Shown: positions 7,993-17,988, numbered from the stretch's first letter. The stretch is DNA of 64,000 nucleotides from Metapseudomonas boanensis (GCF_018704125.1 NZ_JAGTIS010000003.1:186001-250000), one strand, 5' to 3'. Made by a program: numbers and translations. The notes: a model not told the origin generated them from the sequence alone.

Positions 7993-9018
7993 TCAGAGCA
8001 GTCGGGAAGCGCGCGCGGAAATTGCCGCCAATGCAGAGGCCCACTGCGGCTGGGCATTCAGGCAGGGCACCAGTACCAACTCCTGGCCACCGGCGGCGAT
8101 GAACTGCTCGCGCCCGCGGTCACCGATCTCCTCAAGGGTCTCGATACAGTCGGCGACGAAGGCCGGGCACATCACCAGCAGCTTCTTCACGCCTCTCTTG
8201 GCCAGCTCGTCGAGGCGGGTCTCGGTGTAGGGCTCGATCCACTTGGCGCGACCAAGGCGAGACTGGAACGATACTGACCACTGATCCGGCCGCAGCCCGG
8301 CGCGCTTGGCGAAGCCCTCGCTGGTCTTGTAGCACTGCGCGCGGTAGCAGTTGGCGAGAATCTGGCCTTGCGCCCGCTGGCAGCAATCTGCCCCCTTCAG
8401 GCAGTGGGAGCCAGTCGGGTCGGTCTTGTGCAGGTGACGCTCAGGCAGGCCGTGATAGCTCATTAGCAGATGGTCAAAGCCTTGGTCCAGATACGGTTTG
8501 GCACTGGCCGCCAGGGCATCGAGGTAGTCCGGCTGGTCGTAGAACGGGTCGACCAGGTTGACCTGCAATTTCAGGTCATGGGCGCGCAATACCCTCCGCG
8601 CCTCCTCGATTGCCGTAGTGGTGGTGCTGTCGGCGAACTGGGGGTAGAGCGGCGCCAGGGTCACACGCTTGACACCCTGCTTGGCCAGGCTGAGTAATTC
8701 GGACTCTATGGATGGCTGGCCGTAGCGCATCGCCAGTGCCACTGGCCCATGCGGCCAGTATTCGCGCACCGCGTCCTGCAGTTGGCGACTGATCACGATC
8801 AGCGGCGAGCCTTCCGGCCACCAGATGGAGGCATAGGCATGGGCCGACTGGGCCGGGCGCTTGATCAGGATCAGCGACACCAGCAGGCGGCGCAGTGGCC
8901 AGGGCAGGTCCACCACGTAGGGGTCCATCAGGAACTGGTCGAGGTAAGCGCGAACATCCTCCGCCGAAGTGGAAGCAGGTGAACCGAGGTTGACCAGCAG
9001 CAGTGCATGATCAGTCAT
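7993..9018 (-). CDS. hemH: ferrochelatase
   Basis: A 341-residue enzyme inserting Fe2+ into protoporphyrin IX, the last step of haem synthesis. The catalytic His is in [10 protein letters not shown], the conserved Glu in [12 protein letters not shown], and [14 protein letters not shown] and [14 protein letters not shown] are family blocks. ATG at 9018 ([14 protein letters not shown]) has TAAGGA upstream; a TTG one codon earlier is less likely. Its first base overlaps the stop of the upstream epimerase gene (TGATG), implying coupled translation. Extra cysteines in [11 protein letters not shown] and YRAQCYK are visible; whether a cluster binds there is unknown. Confidence 0.95.
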   Translation of the reverse strand: MTDHALLLVNLGSPASTSAEDVRAYLDQFLMDPYVVDLPWPLRRLLVSLILIKRPAQSAHAYASIWWPEGSPLIVISRQLQDAVREYWPHGPVALAMRYGQPSIESELLSLAKQGVKRVTLAPLYPQFADSTTTTAIEEARRVLRAHDLKLQVNLVDPFYDQPDYLDALAASAKPYLDQGFDHLLMSYHGLPERHLHKTDPTGSHCLKGADCCQRAQGQILANCYRAQCYKTSEGFAKRAGLRPDQWSVSFQSRLGRAKWIEPYTETRLDELAKRGVKKLLVMCPAFVADCIETLEEIGDRGREQFIAAGGQELVLVPCLNAQPQWASALAAISARASRLL

Positions 9019-9926
9019 CAAACATCCTTAGGCTTCAGCACATCGCCGAGTGCCGTGTCCAGGTCGGTAAACGCAAAAGTGAAACCCGCCGCTTGCAGGC
9101 GAGCCGGCATGGCCCGCTGCCCACCCAATAGCAGGCCGGACAGCTCGCCCAGCAACAGGCGCAAAATGAAAGCCGGGGCCGGCATGAATGCCGGCCGCGC
9201 CAGCGCCCGGCCCAGGCTGCTGGCGAAGTCGCGACTGCGCACCGGCCGCGGCGCGCAGGCATTATAGGGACCGCGAGCGTCTTCTCGCCGCAAGAGAAAA
9301 TCGATCAGGGCGATTTCATCCTGCAAATGAATCCATGGAATCCACTGGCGCCCGCTGCCAACCGGACCGCCCAACCCCAACTTGAACAGCGGCAACATAC
9401 GTTTCAGGAAACCTCCATCAGGCGCCAGCACCAGTCCGGTGCGCACGAGTACCACACGGATGCCCAGTGCCTCGGCACGTTGCGCAGTCTCCTCCCAGGC
9501 GATGCAAAGCTGGCTTGCAAAATCGTCCGTCACGGACGGCGACTCCTCCGTCAACTCGCGCTCGCCACCATCGCCGTACCAGCCCACTGCCGAGCCGGAA
9601 AGCAGCACACTCGGCTTCTGCGTGCGCCCCGCCAGCCATTCCAGCAATTGCTCGGTCAGAGTGATGCGGCTGGCCCAGAGCTGCGCCTTGCGCTTGTGAG
9701 TCCAGGGTCGGTCGGCGATGGGTTCGCCGGCCAGGTTCACCACCGCGTCCAGCGGGTCGTCGCCGTAGTCCCTGAACTGGCCAATGCCGCGCACGCTCCT
9801 TCCGCACAGGCTGGCAACACTCTGCGGACGCCTGCTGAGCACCGTCAGCTCATACCCCTCGGCGAGCCAACGACGACAGAGCGCGCGGCCAATCAGACCA
9901 GTACCGCCGGTCAGCAATATGTGCAT
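9018..9926 (-). CDS. TIGR01777 family SDR epimerase/oxidoreductase
   Basis: A 302-residue member of the extended SDR family TIGR01777 (YfcH-like). The N-terminal nucleotide-binding motif [11 protein letters not shown] is at residues 6-16, the active-site region reads [16 protein letters not shown], and a C-terminal domain of the DUF1731 type ends with [17 protein letters not shown]. The substrate is not known. ATG at 9926 ([10 protein letters not shown]) has GAGGAA at good spacing; an ATG at 9956 would add ten residues before the usual start. It is the first gene of a unit with hemH, overlapping it by one base. This pairing is conserved in Pseudomonas but its meaning is unclear. Confidence 0.88.
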   Translation of the reverse strand: MHILLTGGTGLIGRALCRRWLAEGYELTVLSRRPQSVASLCGRSVRGIGQFRDYGDDPLDAVVNLAGEPIADRPWTHKRKAQLWASRITLTEQLLEWLAGRTQKPSVLLSGSAVGWYGDGGERELTEESPSVTDDFASQLCIAWEETAQRAEALGIRVVLVRTGLVLAPDGGFLKRMLPLFKLGLGGPVGSGRQWIPWIHLQDEIALIDFLLRREDARGPYNACAPRPVRSRDFASSLGRALARPAFMPAPAFILRLLLGELSGLLLGGQRAMPARLQAAGFTFAFTDLDTALGDVLKPKDV

Positions 9927-10052
9927 GGCATCTTCCTCGCATGGCGCTAACTGCACTTATCGCCCTAGTCTGGTTTATGACGTTGTGACGTGCCTTTTTC
10001 ATGTGCACCCGCCGTCAGAATTTCAGACGACCGCGATTGGAACCGATCAACC

Positions 10053-10076
10053 TATACAATTCAACATTCTTGTACA
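10053..10076 (+). promoter_or_regulatory. PplR/LitR-type direct-repeat operator before renalase
   Basis: TATACA (10053-10058), 12 bases, TGTACA (10071-10076). This matches exactly the T(G/A)TACA-N12-TGTA(C/T)A direct repeat reported for the light-response regulator PplR1 of P. putida (quoted from memory). It lies 48 bases before the renalase start. A candidate -10, TCTAAA, is at 10084-10089. Binding and light induction are inferred. Confidence 0.7.
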
Positions 10077-10120
10077 GGTATTGTCTAAAGCGTAGCCTGT
10101 AATCATAGGTAACGAGGTAG

Positions 10121-11309
<1,189 letters not shown>

Positions 11310-11347
11310 CCCGGCTGGCGCTGAACACCAAAAACCAATACAAAGCC

Positions 11348-11370
11348 TGTACAAAACTTTTATCTGTACA
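11348..11370 (+). promoter_or_regulatory. paired TGTACA boxes, distal
   Basis: TGTACA at 11348-11353 and 11365-11370 are separated by 11 bases, one short of the PplR1 consensus. The second copy lies within a perfect 12-bp palindrome ATCTGTACAGAT (11362-11373). A good -10 hexamer, TATGAT, follows at 11381-11386, so this pair may sit over the -35 region of the promoter for the DUF523 gene and downstream genes. Confidence 0.55.
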
Positions 11371-11395
11371 GATCACGACCTATGATTTAAAAATC

Positions 11396-11419
11396 TGTAC
11401 ATGAAATTAATTCTGTACA
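11396..11419 (+). promoter_or_regulatory. PplR/LitR-type direct-repeat operator, proximal
   Basis: TGTACA (11396-11401), 12 bases, TGTACA (11414-11419): an exact match to the PplR1 consensus direct repeat. It ends 22 bases before the ATG of the DUF523-DUF1722 gene. With the distal pair it gives four TGTACA hexamers in 72 bases of A/T-rich DNA, unlike the surrounding GC-rich sequence. Confidence 0.7.
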
Positions 11420-11441
11420 AGTTACGTTCAAGGACAGTGCC

Positions 11442-12410
11442 ATGACGACCGCGTTCAGCCTTCCGCAGCGTCCCAAACTCGGCATCAGCGCCTGCCTCCT
11501 CGGCGACCCGGTGCGTTACAACGGTGGTCACAAGGAATCGCGCCTGTGCAGCCGCGACCTCGCCCAGCACTTCGATTTCGTCCCGGTATGCCCGGAGGTC
11601 GCCATCGGCCTCGGCACCCCGCGCGAGCCCATTCGCCTGATCGGTGACCCCAGCGCACCACGCGCGGTGGGCACGCTGAAGCGCGAACGGGATGTCACCA
11701 AGGCGCTCGCCGAGTTCGGCGAACATATGGCCGGTGAGCTGCACGGCATCAGCGGCTACATCTTCATGCACCGCTCGCCTTCCTGTGGCCTGGAACGGGT
11801 CAAAGTCTACCGCGAGAACGGCCACACCGCCGAGGGCGGCGCCCGCGGCATCTACGCCGGAGCCTTCTGTGCGCGGCACCCCGATCTGCCGGTGGAAGAA
11901 GACGGCCGACTCATGGACCCGGTCCTGCGAGAAAACTTCCTCACTCGCGTCTTCGCCTACGCGCAATGGCAAGTATTTTGCTCCAACGGGTTGACGCGCC
12001 GCGCGATCATCGAATTCCACTCGCGCTACAAGTACCAGGTCCTTGCCAATGATCCGGAGCAATACAAGGCACTTGGCCGCCTGCTTGCCAGCATCGGCCA
12101 GCACGATCCGGAGGAAGTCGGCCCCCGTTATTTCTCAGGCCTGATGGCGGCGCTGAAAAAATGCGCCACCCGGCGCACCCACAGCAATGTCCTCCAACAC
12201 CTGACTGGCTACCTGAAGCGGCACCTCAGTCCCCAGGAAAAAGCCGAAATCCAGCGCCTGATCGACCAGTACCGAACCGGCATCGTCCCGCTGGTGGTGC
12301 CCATGACCCTGCTCAAGCATCACTTCAGTAGCCACCCGGACGAGTACATCACGCAGCAGGCCTACCTGCAGCCGCACCCGGAAGAACTCAGCCTGCGCAA
12401 TGCCATCTAG
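11442..12410 (+). CDS. DUF523-DUF1722 protein (YbgA-like; TudS-like N-terminal domain)
   Basis: A 322-residue protein. The N-terminal DUF523 half (about 10-150) has three conserved cysteines: Cys18 in ISACLLG, Cys50 in PVCPE and Cys115 in SPSCG. In the related thiouracil desulfidase TudS such cysteines hold a [4Fe-4S] cluster that removes sulfur from 4-thiouracil or 4-thio-UMP; applying this here is inference. The C-terminal DUF1722 half (about 190-310) is helical and includes KYQVLANDPEQYKALGRLLA. In E. coli the DUF1722 protein YbgA is also encoded beside phr. AAGGA is nine bases before ATG 11442. TGTACA operators precede it, and the regulator gene follows after two bases. Confidence 0.85.
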   Translation: MTTAFSLPQRPKLGISACLLGDPVRYNGGHKESRLCSRDLAQHFDFVPVCPEVAIGLGTPREPIRLIGDPSAPRAVGTLKRERDVTKALAEFGEHMAGELHGISGYIFMHRSPSCGLERVKVYRENGHTAEGGARGIYAGAFCARHPDLPVEEDGRLMDPVLRENFLTRVFAYAQWQVFCSNGLTRRAIIEFHSRYKYQVLANDPEQYKALGRLLASIGQHDPEEVGPRYFSGLMAALKKCATRRTHSNVLQHLTGYLKRHLSPQEKAEIQRLIDQYRTGIVPLVVPMTLLKHHFSSHPDEYITQQAYLQPHPEELSLRNAI

Positions 12411-12412
12411 CC

Positions 12413-13360
12413 ATGGACGAGACTCCCGATATCCCGACCGAACTTGAGTACCAGGCCGCCCTCGCCAGGGGCTTGCTGCCGATTCGTGAAGTGGCGCGCC
12501 GCACCGGGGTCAACCCGGTCACCCTGCGTGCCTGGGAAAGGCGTTACGGACTGATCGTACCGTTGCGCACCAGCAAGGGTCACCGGCTGTATGCCGAAGA
12601 CGAAGTCGCGCGTATCCAGCTGATCCTCACCTGGCTCAATCGCGGCGTCGCGGTGGGCCAGGTCAAGGGGCTGCTGAAGGCCAAACGGCCGACGATCGAA
12701 GCTGAATCCGAGCCGGACTCGCTCTGGGACAATCAGCGTCGCCAGTTGCTGAATGCCATCGGCGCGCTCTCCGAGCGTCAGCTGGATGAGCGTTTCAACA
12801 GCGCCATGGCGCTCTACCCACCCCGCACGCTTTATCGTCAGCTGCTCCAACCGCTGCTCGCAGAGCTGGAACTGCGCTGGCGATGCCAGTTCGGCGCGCA
12901 GGTGGAGCGCGTCTTCCTCTACTCCTGGCTGCGTAGCAGACTGGGCACCCGGCTCTACCACAACAACCGCCAATGCACCGGCGCGCCACTCCTGTTGATC
13001 AACTTCTCCGAGCTGCCCATGGAGCCGGGCCTCTGGCTCACCGCCTGGCTCGCCAGCAGCGGCGATTGTCCGGTGGAAGTATTCGACTGGCCGGTGCCAC
13101 CGGCTGAGCTGGCCCTGGCGATTGCGCGCATCGAGCCACGCGCCTTGCTGCTCTATTCGAGCCAGACGCTGAGCGCTGACGGGTTGCCGCGTCTACTCAA
13201 CAACTCCACCTGCCCGATCCTGCTGGCTGGGCCAGCGGCCGCCATCCATCGCGAGATCGTTCAGGCCCAGAACAACGACAAGCTCCCCCCCACCTGCCCC
13301 GACGATCCTCTGGCCGCGGTGGAAGCACTGGCCGAGCTCGGCCTGCTGCACAATCGATAA
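12413..13360 (+). CDS. MerR-family light-response regulator, class II LitR/PplR-like
   Basis: A 315-residue MerR-type DNA-binding protein. The winged helix at about residues 20-90 shows LLPIREVARRTGVNPVTLRAWERRYGL and KGHRLYAEDEVARI. The C-terminal part keeps the helical-bundle plus Rossmann-like layout of CarH/LitR photoreceptors. It lacks the B12 ligands: where CarH has ExDxHxxG the sequence is LPMEPG (201-206), and the bundle EH motif is replaced by Glu165-Arg166. This fits class II LitR (PplR) proteins, which in P. putida need LOV-domain partners rather than B12. No LOV gene lies in this window. It sits two bases after the DUF523 gene and ten before phr, so it probably controls its own operon through the TGTACA boxes. 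Confidence 0.82.
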   Translation: MDETPDIPTELEYQAALARGLLPIREVARRTGVNPVTLRAWERRYGLIVPLRTSKGHRLYAEDEVARIQLILTWLNRGVAVGQVKGLLKAKRPTIEAESEPDSLWDNQRRQLLNAIGALSERQLDERFNSAMALYPPRTLYRQLLQPLLAELELRWRCQFGAQVERVFLYSWLRSRLGTRLYHNNRQCTGAPLLLINFSELPMEPGLWLTAWLASSGDCPVEVFDWPVPPAELALAIARIEPRALLLYSSQTLSADGLPRLLNNSTCPILLAGPAAAIHREIVQAQNNDKLPPTCPDDPLAAVEALAELGLLHNR

Positions 13361-13370
13361 GGACCGCCCC

Positions 13371-14795
13371 ATGCGCCAACTCATGTGGTTCCGCAGCGAC
13401 CTGCGCACCCAGGACAACACCGCTCTGAATGCGGCACTGGACGCCGGTCCGACCCTTGCGCTCTACCTGATCACACCCGGTCAGTGGCAGGCCCATGACG
13501 ATGCCCCGAGCAAGGTGGACTTCTGGCTGCGCAACCTCGCCGAACTGTCCACAGCCTTGCGTGCGCTCAACGTGCCGCTGTTGATCCGCCGGGCCGATCA
13601 CTGGGCCGAGGCACCGCGCGCGCTGGCCGAGCTGAGCCATGAGCAGCGCATCGCAGCCGTGCACGTCAACGAGGAGTACGGCATCCACGAAGTCCGTCGC
13701 GACCGATTGGTGGCCGCACGCCTGGCCGACGAAGGCATCACCCTGCACAGCCATCTCGACCAGTTATTCTTCAAGCCCGGCAGCGTGCTGACCCGTAGCG
13801 GTGGCTACTTCCAGGTCTACAGCCAGTTCCGCAAGGTCTGCTACGAGCGCCTGCATACGGCCATACCCCGTTGCCTGCCTACGCCCAAGGCCCAGGCCGA
13901 TATGGATATCCCGAGCGACCCTGTACCTGAGCGGGTTGAAAGGTTCGCCACACCGCTCGAGTCTCTGCGCAACCTCTGGCCGGCCGGAGAACGGGTCGCC
14001 CGAGACCGCCTGGAAGCCTTCGCCGAAGAGCAGCTTTGGCAGTACCAGGGTCAACGCGACTTTCCGGCGCAGCCCGGCACCAGCCAACTGTCGCCCTACC
14101 TCGCGGCCGGCGTGCTTTCGCCACGCCAATGTCTGCACGCGGCGTTGCAGGCCAATCGCGGCGAGTTCGACAGCGGCAACCCCGGCGCTGTCACCTGGAT
14201 CAACGAGCTGCTCTGGCGGGAGTTCTACAAACACATACTGATGGGCTATCCGCGCGTATCGCGTCACCGGGCCTTCCGCCAGGAAACCGAAGCCCTGCCC
14301 TGGCGCCACGCGCCAGAGGATCTGAACGCCTGGCAGCAAGGACGCACCGGCATCCCGCTGGTGGACGCGGCCATGCGCCAACTCCTCGCCACCGGCTGGA
14401 TGCACAACCGCTTGCGCATGGTCGTGGCGATGTTCCTGACCAAGAACCTGCTGATCGACTGGCGAGAGGGCGAGCGCTGGTTCATGCGCCACCTGATCGA
14501 CGGAGACCTCGCCGCGAACAACGGCGGCTGGCAATGGAGCGCCTCGACCGGCACAGACGCCGCGCCCTATTTCCGCATTTTCAACCCCATCAGCCAGTCG
14601 GAGAAGTTCGACCCGGAAGGCCGATTCATCCGTCACTGGGTCCCCGAACTGGCGCATCTCGACAAGCGCGATATCCACAACCCGGCCCGCCTGGGCGGCT
14701 TGTTCAGCGTGCAGGGCTATCCATTGCCGATCGTGGATCTCCAAAAGAGCCGCGAACGAGCGCTGTCGGCCTTCAAGCAGTTGGCGGAGGTCTGA
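13371..14795 (+). CDS. phr: deoxyribodipyrimidine photolyase
   Basis: A 474-residue class I CPD photolyase that uses blue light and FADH- to split UV-induced pyrimidine dimers. The N-terminal antenna domain (about 1-130) begins MWFRSDLRTQDNTAL. The FAD domain (about 200-470) has WINELLWREFYKHIL, LVDAAMRQLLATGWMHNRLRM and NNGGWQWSASTGTDAAPYFRIFNP in adjacent blocks, all typical of active photolyases, including the conserved Trp residues. AAGGA overlaps the regulator's stop, seven bases before the ATG. It is the last gene of the light-response run and ends at a nested hairpin terminator. Confidence 0.96.
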   Translation: MRQLMWFRSDLRTQDNTALNAALDAGPTLALYLITPGQWQAHDDAPSKVDFWLRNLAELSTALRALNVPLLIRRADHWAEAPRALAELSHEQRIAAVHVNEEYGIHEVRRDRLVAARLADEGITLHSHLDQLFFKPGSVLTRSGGYFQVYSQFRKVCYERLHTAIPRCLPTPKAQADMDIPSDPVPERVERFATPLESLRNLWPAGERVARDRLEAFAEEQLWQYQGQRDFPAQPGTSQLSPYLAAGVLSPRQCLHAALQANRGEFDSGNPGAVTWINELLWREFYKHILMGYPRVSRHRAFRQETEALPWRHAPEDLNAWQQGRTGIPLVDAAMRQLLATGWMHNRLRMVVAMFLTKNLLIDWREGERWFMRHLIDGDLAANNGGWQWSASTGTDAAPYFRIFNPISQSEKFDPEGRFIRHWVPELAHLDKRDIHNPARLGGLFSVQGYPLPIVDLQKSRERALSAFKQLAEV

Positions 14796-14895
14796 CACGA
14801 GCGACTTCCTGTGCTGCGTTCTACTGCGAGCAACAGCGTCAGCGGAGTTTTTTAAATCCTTTCGGAGCGGGGTGGGGTCGAGGGATTGCAGGCAG

Positions 14896-14945
14896 GCCCG
14901 CGACCGGCTTGGCGAGTGAACTCGCCCCCCCCCCGCGGGCTTTTC
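14896..14945 (+). terminator. nested hairpin terminator after phr
   Basis: Outer arms GCCCGCG (14896-14902) and CGCGGGC (14934-14940) followed by TTTT, with an inner hairpin GGCGAG-TGAA-CTCGCC (14911-14926) and a nine-C stretch. It ends the phr operon on the plus strand. The layout also resembles REP-type palindromes. Confidence 0.65.
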
Positions 14946-14950
14946 TCATA

Positions 14951-14974
14951 AAAAAACCGGGCAGATCGCCCGGT
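14951..14974 (-). terminator. terminator of pagL
   Basis: ACCGGGC (14956-14962), loop AGATC, GCCCGGT (14968-14974), with an A run at 14950-14956 that becomes the T run on the minus strand. It is 22 bases past the pagL stop. Confidence 0.88.
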
Positions 14975-14995
14975 CTTCCTTTGCGCAGTTTCGCC

Positions 14996-15517
14996 TCAGA
15001 ACGACAGGCGATAGTGCAGCGAATACGTCTCTATCCCATCGTTCGGCTGCTTGATGCCGGCGTTGGAGTAGTGCATGGCGCGCAGGCCCAGTTCTTGGTT
15101 GTTAAAACGCAGGCCGGCGCCAATGCGATCTTCGAACTGGAAGGAAGTGCCGATGTCATGATCATCCAGCTCGGTGCTGGAAAACAGGGCTACGCCAATA
15201 CCCGCCTCGACATAGGGACGTATGGTTTCCCCGGCAAACTCGTAAACGAACATTGGTGTGAAAGAAATACTGTGGCTGCCGGCCGACTCGCCACCCTCCC
15301 AGTAGGTGTAGGCAGCATCCCAATATCCACCCACGTGCCCCACGTCGCTCTGGAACCATTTGCTGGAGAAGTCGAACTGCGTGCCCAAACGGTAAACCGT
15401 GTTGGAGCTGGAATCACCCGTCTGGCCAATATCGAGGGAAACCCCAGCGGCTTGAACGTTAGCAAGGTACCCCATGGAAAGTGCCGCAGCCGCGGCTAAG
15501 CAGATCATCTTCTTCAT
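14996..15517 (-). CDS. pagL: lipid A 3-O-deacylase
   Basis: A 173-residue outer-membrane beta-barrel hydrolase that removes the 3-O acyl chain from lipid A and so alters LPS recognition. The signal peptide covers residues 1-23 (cleavage after VQA). The catalytic triad is intact: His149 and Ser151 in MHYSNAGIKQPN and Glu163 in GIETY. These become His126, Ser128 and Glu140 after cleavage, exactly the P. aeruginosa PagL numbering. The C-terminus ends in aromatic Phe (YRLSF), as usual for barrel assembly. It is a single gene with its own terminator. The 5' leader carries an inverted repeat. Confidence 0.93.
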   Translation of the reverse strand: MKKMICLAAAAALSMGYLANVQAAGVSLDIGQTGDSSSNTVYRLGTQFDFSSKWFQSDVGHVGGYWDAAYTYWEGGESAGSHSISFTPMFVYEFAGETIRPYVEAGIGVALFSSTELDDHDIGTSFQFEDRIGAGLRFNNQELGLRAMHYSNAGIKQPNDGIETYSLHYRLSF

Positions 15518-15540
15518 GAAAACAGTCCTTATTCTGGAAG

Positions 15541-15608
15541 TGCTGACAAAAAGCGGTAATACCTGTCAGCAATTATAGGTAGCTTTTTAATAGTGGAAAT
15601 AAGCTACC
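15541..15608 (-). promoter_or_regulatory. pagL upstream region with -10 box and two inverted repeats
   Basis: On the minus strand TATAAT (complement of 15572-15577) is a perfect -10, 55 bases before the pagL ATG; the matching -35 (ATTTCC region) is weak. TGCTGACA (15541-15548) and TGTCAGCA (15564-15571) form an inverted repeat in the leader. GGTAGCTT (15578-15585) and AAGCTACC (15601-15608) form a second one that may also terminate murI. No known PhoP or PmrA box was recognised. Confidence 0.4.
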
Positions 15609-15619
15609 GGAGATTTCCA

Positions 15620-16414
15620 TCAGCAAGGAAACCGCTTTACGTCAGCCTGCTCGCCCCACAACACTGGCAGGATTTCCTGCATCGCGAGCGGATCCCCACT
15701 CGACCAGAATCGACAAGGCCTGGCATCGCCGTCGGCTAGCAGATTCCGCGCTTCCAGCAGCCTTTGTAGCTGACGAGCTACCGCCGCCCCGGTGTCGACC
15801 AGGCTAACAGAGGCGGGCACCATTTCACGCAGCAGCGGCCGAAGGAAGGGGTAGTGGGTGCAGCCGAGGATCAACGTATCGCAGCCCTCGACCAGCAGCG
15901 GCTCGACGTATTGGTCAAGCAGTGTTCGCGTCTGGCCCCCGACCAGGTCGCCTGCCTCGATCCGTTCGACCAACCCCGGACACGGCTGGGTAATCACCCG
16001 CACATCGCTGGCGAACCGGTCAAGCAAGGCCGCGAACTTGGCGCTCCTCAATGTGCCTGTCGTGGCGAGGACGCCGACGACACCGCTGCGGGTAGCGGCC
16101 GCAGCGGGCTTGACGGCCGGCTCCATACCCACGATCGGCAGCTGTGGATAACACTCACGCAGGTCCGCCACCGCTGCGGCGGTGGCGGTATTACAGGCCA
16201 GCACCAGGGCCTTGGCGCCTTGGTCGATGAGGAATTCGGCAATGCAATGGCTGCGCTCGCGAATGAACTCGGCGCTCTTCTCACCGTAAGGCACATGGCC
16301 GCTATCGGCCACATAAAGCAAGGACTCGTTCGGCAACAGTTCGCGTATCTCGCGCAGAACCGAGAGCCCGCCGACGCCCGAGTCGAATACCCCGATTGCT
16401 GCCGCGTCAGGCAT
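15620..16414 (-). CDS. murI: glutamate racemase
   Basis: A 264-residue enzyme making D-glutamate for peptidoglycan, the substrate of MurD in this same window. Both catalytic cysteines are present: Cys74 in ACNTAT and Cys185 in GCTHYP, with the substrate motif [12 protein letters not shown] at 8-19. ATG at 16414 ([13 protein letters not shown]) is chosen because homology begins there; an in-frame upstream start would add 24 residues overlapping moeB further. The gene overlaps the end of moeB by eight bases and is the last of the hemA-prfA-prmC-moeB-murI run. Confidence 0.95.
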   Translation of the reverse strand: MPDAAAIGVFDSGVGGLSVLREIRELLPNESLLYVADSGHVPYGEKSAEFIRERSHCIAEFLIDQGAKALVLACNTATAAAVADLRECYPQLPIVGMEPAVKPAAAATRSGVVGVLATTGTLRSAKFAALLDRFASDVRVITQPCPGLVERIEAGDLVGGQTRTLLDQYVEPLLVEGCDTLILGCTHYPFLRPLLREMVPASVSLVDTGAAVARQLQRLLEARNLLADGDARPCRFWSSGDPLAMQEILPVLWGEQADVKRFPC

Positions 16415-17162
16415 GCCGCGCTCCGCAGACCTCACAGCCCGGATCGCGCTTGACCCGTAACTCACGGAAGCGGGTACCCAACGCATCGATTAGCAACAAG
16501 CGACCCACCAGCGGTTCGCCGAAACCGGCCAGCAGCTTGAGTGCTTCCAGCGCCTGCAGGCTACCCACCAACCCCACCAAAGGCCCCACTACACCGGCTT
16601 CGCTGCAGGTCAGCTCAGCCTCGCTGCCGTGTCCGTAGAGGCAGTGGTAGCAAGGGCTGTCCTCGCGGCGGGGATCGAAGACCGAAAGCTGGCCTTCCAG
16701 GCGGATGGCAGCACCCGACACCAGCGGCTTTCCAGCTGCGACGCAGGCGACATTGACCGCTTCACGTGTGGCGAAGTTGTCGGTGCAATCCAGCACCAGG
16801 TCGACAGCGCCCACGGCGGCGGCCAGGGCGTCCTCGTCCAGCGCGCGGGTATGCGGCACCAGGCGGACTTCCGGGTTCATCGCCGTCAGACGCGCCATAG
16901 CCGATTCGACCTTGCTGCGCCCCAGGCTCAGGTTGTCGTGGATGATCTGCCGTTGCAGGTTGGTCAGGTCAACGCTATCGAAATCGGCCAGGTGCAGTTC
17001 ACCCACACCGGCAGCGGCCAAGTAGAGGGCGACAGGGGAACCCAACCCGCCGAGTCCGACGATCAGGACTCGCGCCGCTTTGAGGCGCAATTGCCCGTCG
17101 ACGTCAATTTGCGGCAGCAGGATCTGCCGGCTGTACCTCAGGAGTTCCTGGTCGCTCAGCAT
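16407..17162 (-). CDS. moeB: molybdopterin-synthase adenylyltransferase, MoeB/ThiF family
   Basis: A 251-residue E1-like enzyme that adenylates the C-terminus of the MoaD-type sulfur carrier. The ATP-binding motif [15 protein letters not shown] is near residues 34-48, the catalytic Asp is in LDCTDNF, and two CxxC pairs (CYHC, CEVC) form the structural zinc site. ATG at 17162 ([17 protein letters not shown]) fits the family; an ATG two codons earlier at 17168 is equally possible because neither has a strong RBS. It overlaps prmC by seven bases and murI by eight. A ThiF-like role in thiamine synthesis cannot be excluded, as the families are alike. Confidence 0.88.
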   Translation of the reverse strand: MLSDQELLRYSRQILLPQIDVDGQLRLKAARVLIVGLGGLGSPVALYLAAAGVGELHLADFDSVDLTNLQRQIIHDNLSLGRSKVESAMARLTAMNPEVRLVPHTRALDEDALAAAVGAVDLVLDCTDNFATREAVNVACVAAGKPLVSGAAIRLEGQLSVFDPRREDSPCYHCLYGHGSEAELTCSEAGVVGPLVGLVGSLQALEALKLLAGFGEPLVGRLLLIDALGTRFRELRVKRDPGCEVCGARHA

Positions 17163-17986
17163 GGCCATTGTCCAAGGGAAATACGTTCGTGGCCGCCAAG
17201 ATCGCACCGGCTTTCCACCTGATGGAAACCTTGCCGGACCAGCAGATCACGCACGGCAGCAGCCTGGTCGAAGCCGTGTTCGAGCATCAGCCAGCTGCCA
17301 GGCTGCAGGTGCTGCGGCGCTTCGCGGATGATCTGGCGGATATCGTCCAGACCGTCGCAGCCTGCAACCAGCGCACTGGAGGGTTCGAAACGCACGTCGC
17401 CTTTGACGAGGTGCGGATCCTTCGCGGCGATATAGGGTGGATTGCTGACGATCAGATTAAAGCGCTGCTCACCCAACGCAGAGAACCAATGACTCTCCGC
17501 GAAATGGGCGTTGTCCAGCTGCAGGCGCGAGCGGTTGCGTTCAGCCAGTTCGACGGCCGCCGCCACCCGGTCAACGCCGGTAACGCTCCAGCCCGGACGC
17601 TCACAGGCCAAGGCAAGCGCGATGGCGCCAGTGCCGGTCCCCAGGTCCAGCACCTGCGCCGGGGTGGCCGGGATCAGTGCCAGAGCGGTCTCCACCAGCA
17701 GTTCGGTATCAGGACGGGGAATCAGGGTATGCGGCGCCACTTCCAGGTCCAGGCTCCAGAAACCCTGGTGGCCGAGGATATAGGCAACCGGTTCGCCGGC
17801 ACGACGCCGCTGAAGATACCCCGCATAACGCTCTGCGGCCTCGCTGGCCACCACCCGTTCGGGCCAGGTGTGCAGAAAGCTGCGCGGCTTGCCGAGGGCG
17901 GCTGCAAGCAGCAGTTCGGCGTCCAGGCGCGGGGTGGGGGAATCCGGCAGTTGGGCGGCGTTGAGCAGGCTGGCGATGATGGTCAC
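17156..17986 (-). CDS. prmC: peptide chain release factor N5-glutamine methyltransferase
   Basis: A 276-residue SAM-dependent enzyme that methylates the Gln of the GGQ motif in RF1 and RF2. The SAM motif VLDLGTGTGAIALALA and the catalytic NPPY motif (IVSNPPYIA) are intact, with an N-terminal helical RF-recognition domain (about 1-85). The start is GTG at 17986, two bases after the prfA stop. The gene for its substrate, prfA, is directly upstream, the standard proteobacterial pairing. It is often annotated hemK, an older name arising from its neighbour hemA. Confidence 0.95.
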   Translation of the reverse strand: MTIIASLLNAAQLPDSPTPRLDAELLLAAALGKPRSFLHTWPERVVASEAAERYAGYLQRRRAGEPVAYILGHQGFWSLDLEVAPHTLIPRPDTELLVETALALIPATPAQVLDLGTGTGAIALALACERPGWSVTGVDRVAAAVELAERNRSRLQLDNAHFAESHWFSALGEQRFNLIVSNPPYIAAKDPHLVKGDVRFEPSSALVAGCDGLDDIRQIIREAPQHLQPGSWLMLEHGFDQAAAVRDLLVRQGFHQVESRCDLGGHERISLGQWPC

Positions 17987-17988
17987 GC

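Noticed and set aside
7854-8057. Long N-terminal extension of the MFS transporter
   Set aside because: The 68 added residues are polar, overlap the hemH end and cross the nested palindrome; helix 1 begins normally after ATG 7853.
12413-13360. A B12-dependent CarH photoreceptor
   Set aside because: Overall layout is similar, but the B12-ligating histidines are absent, so cobalamin sensing is not supported.
14036-15499. 487-codon plus-strand frame running from phr into pagL
   Set aside because: It is out of frame with phr, antisense to pagL and spans a strong terminator pair; Arg/Pro/Gly-rich composition.
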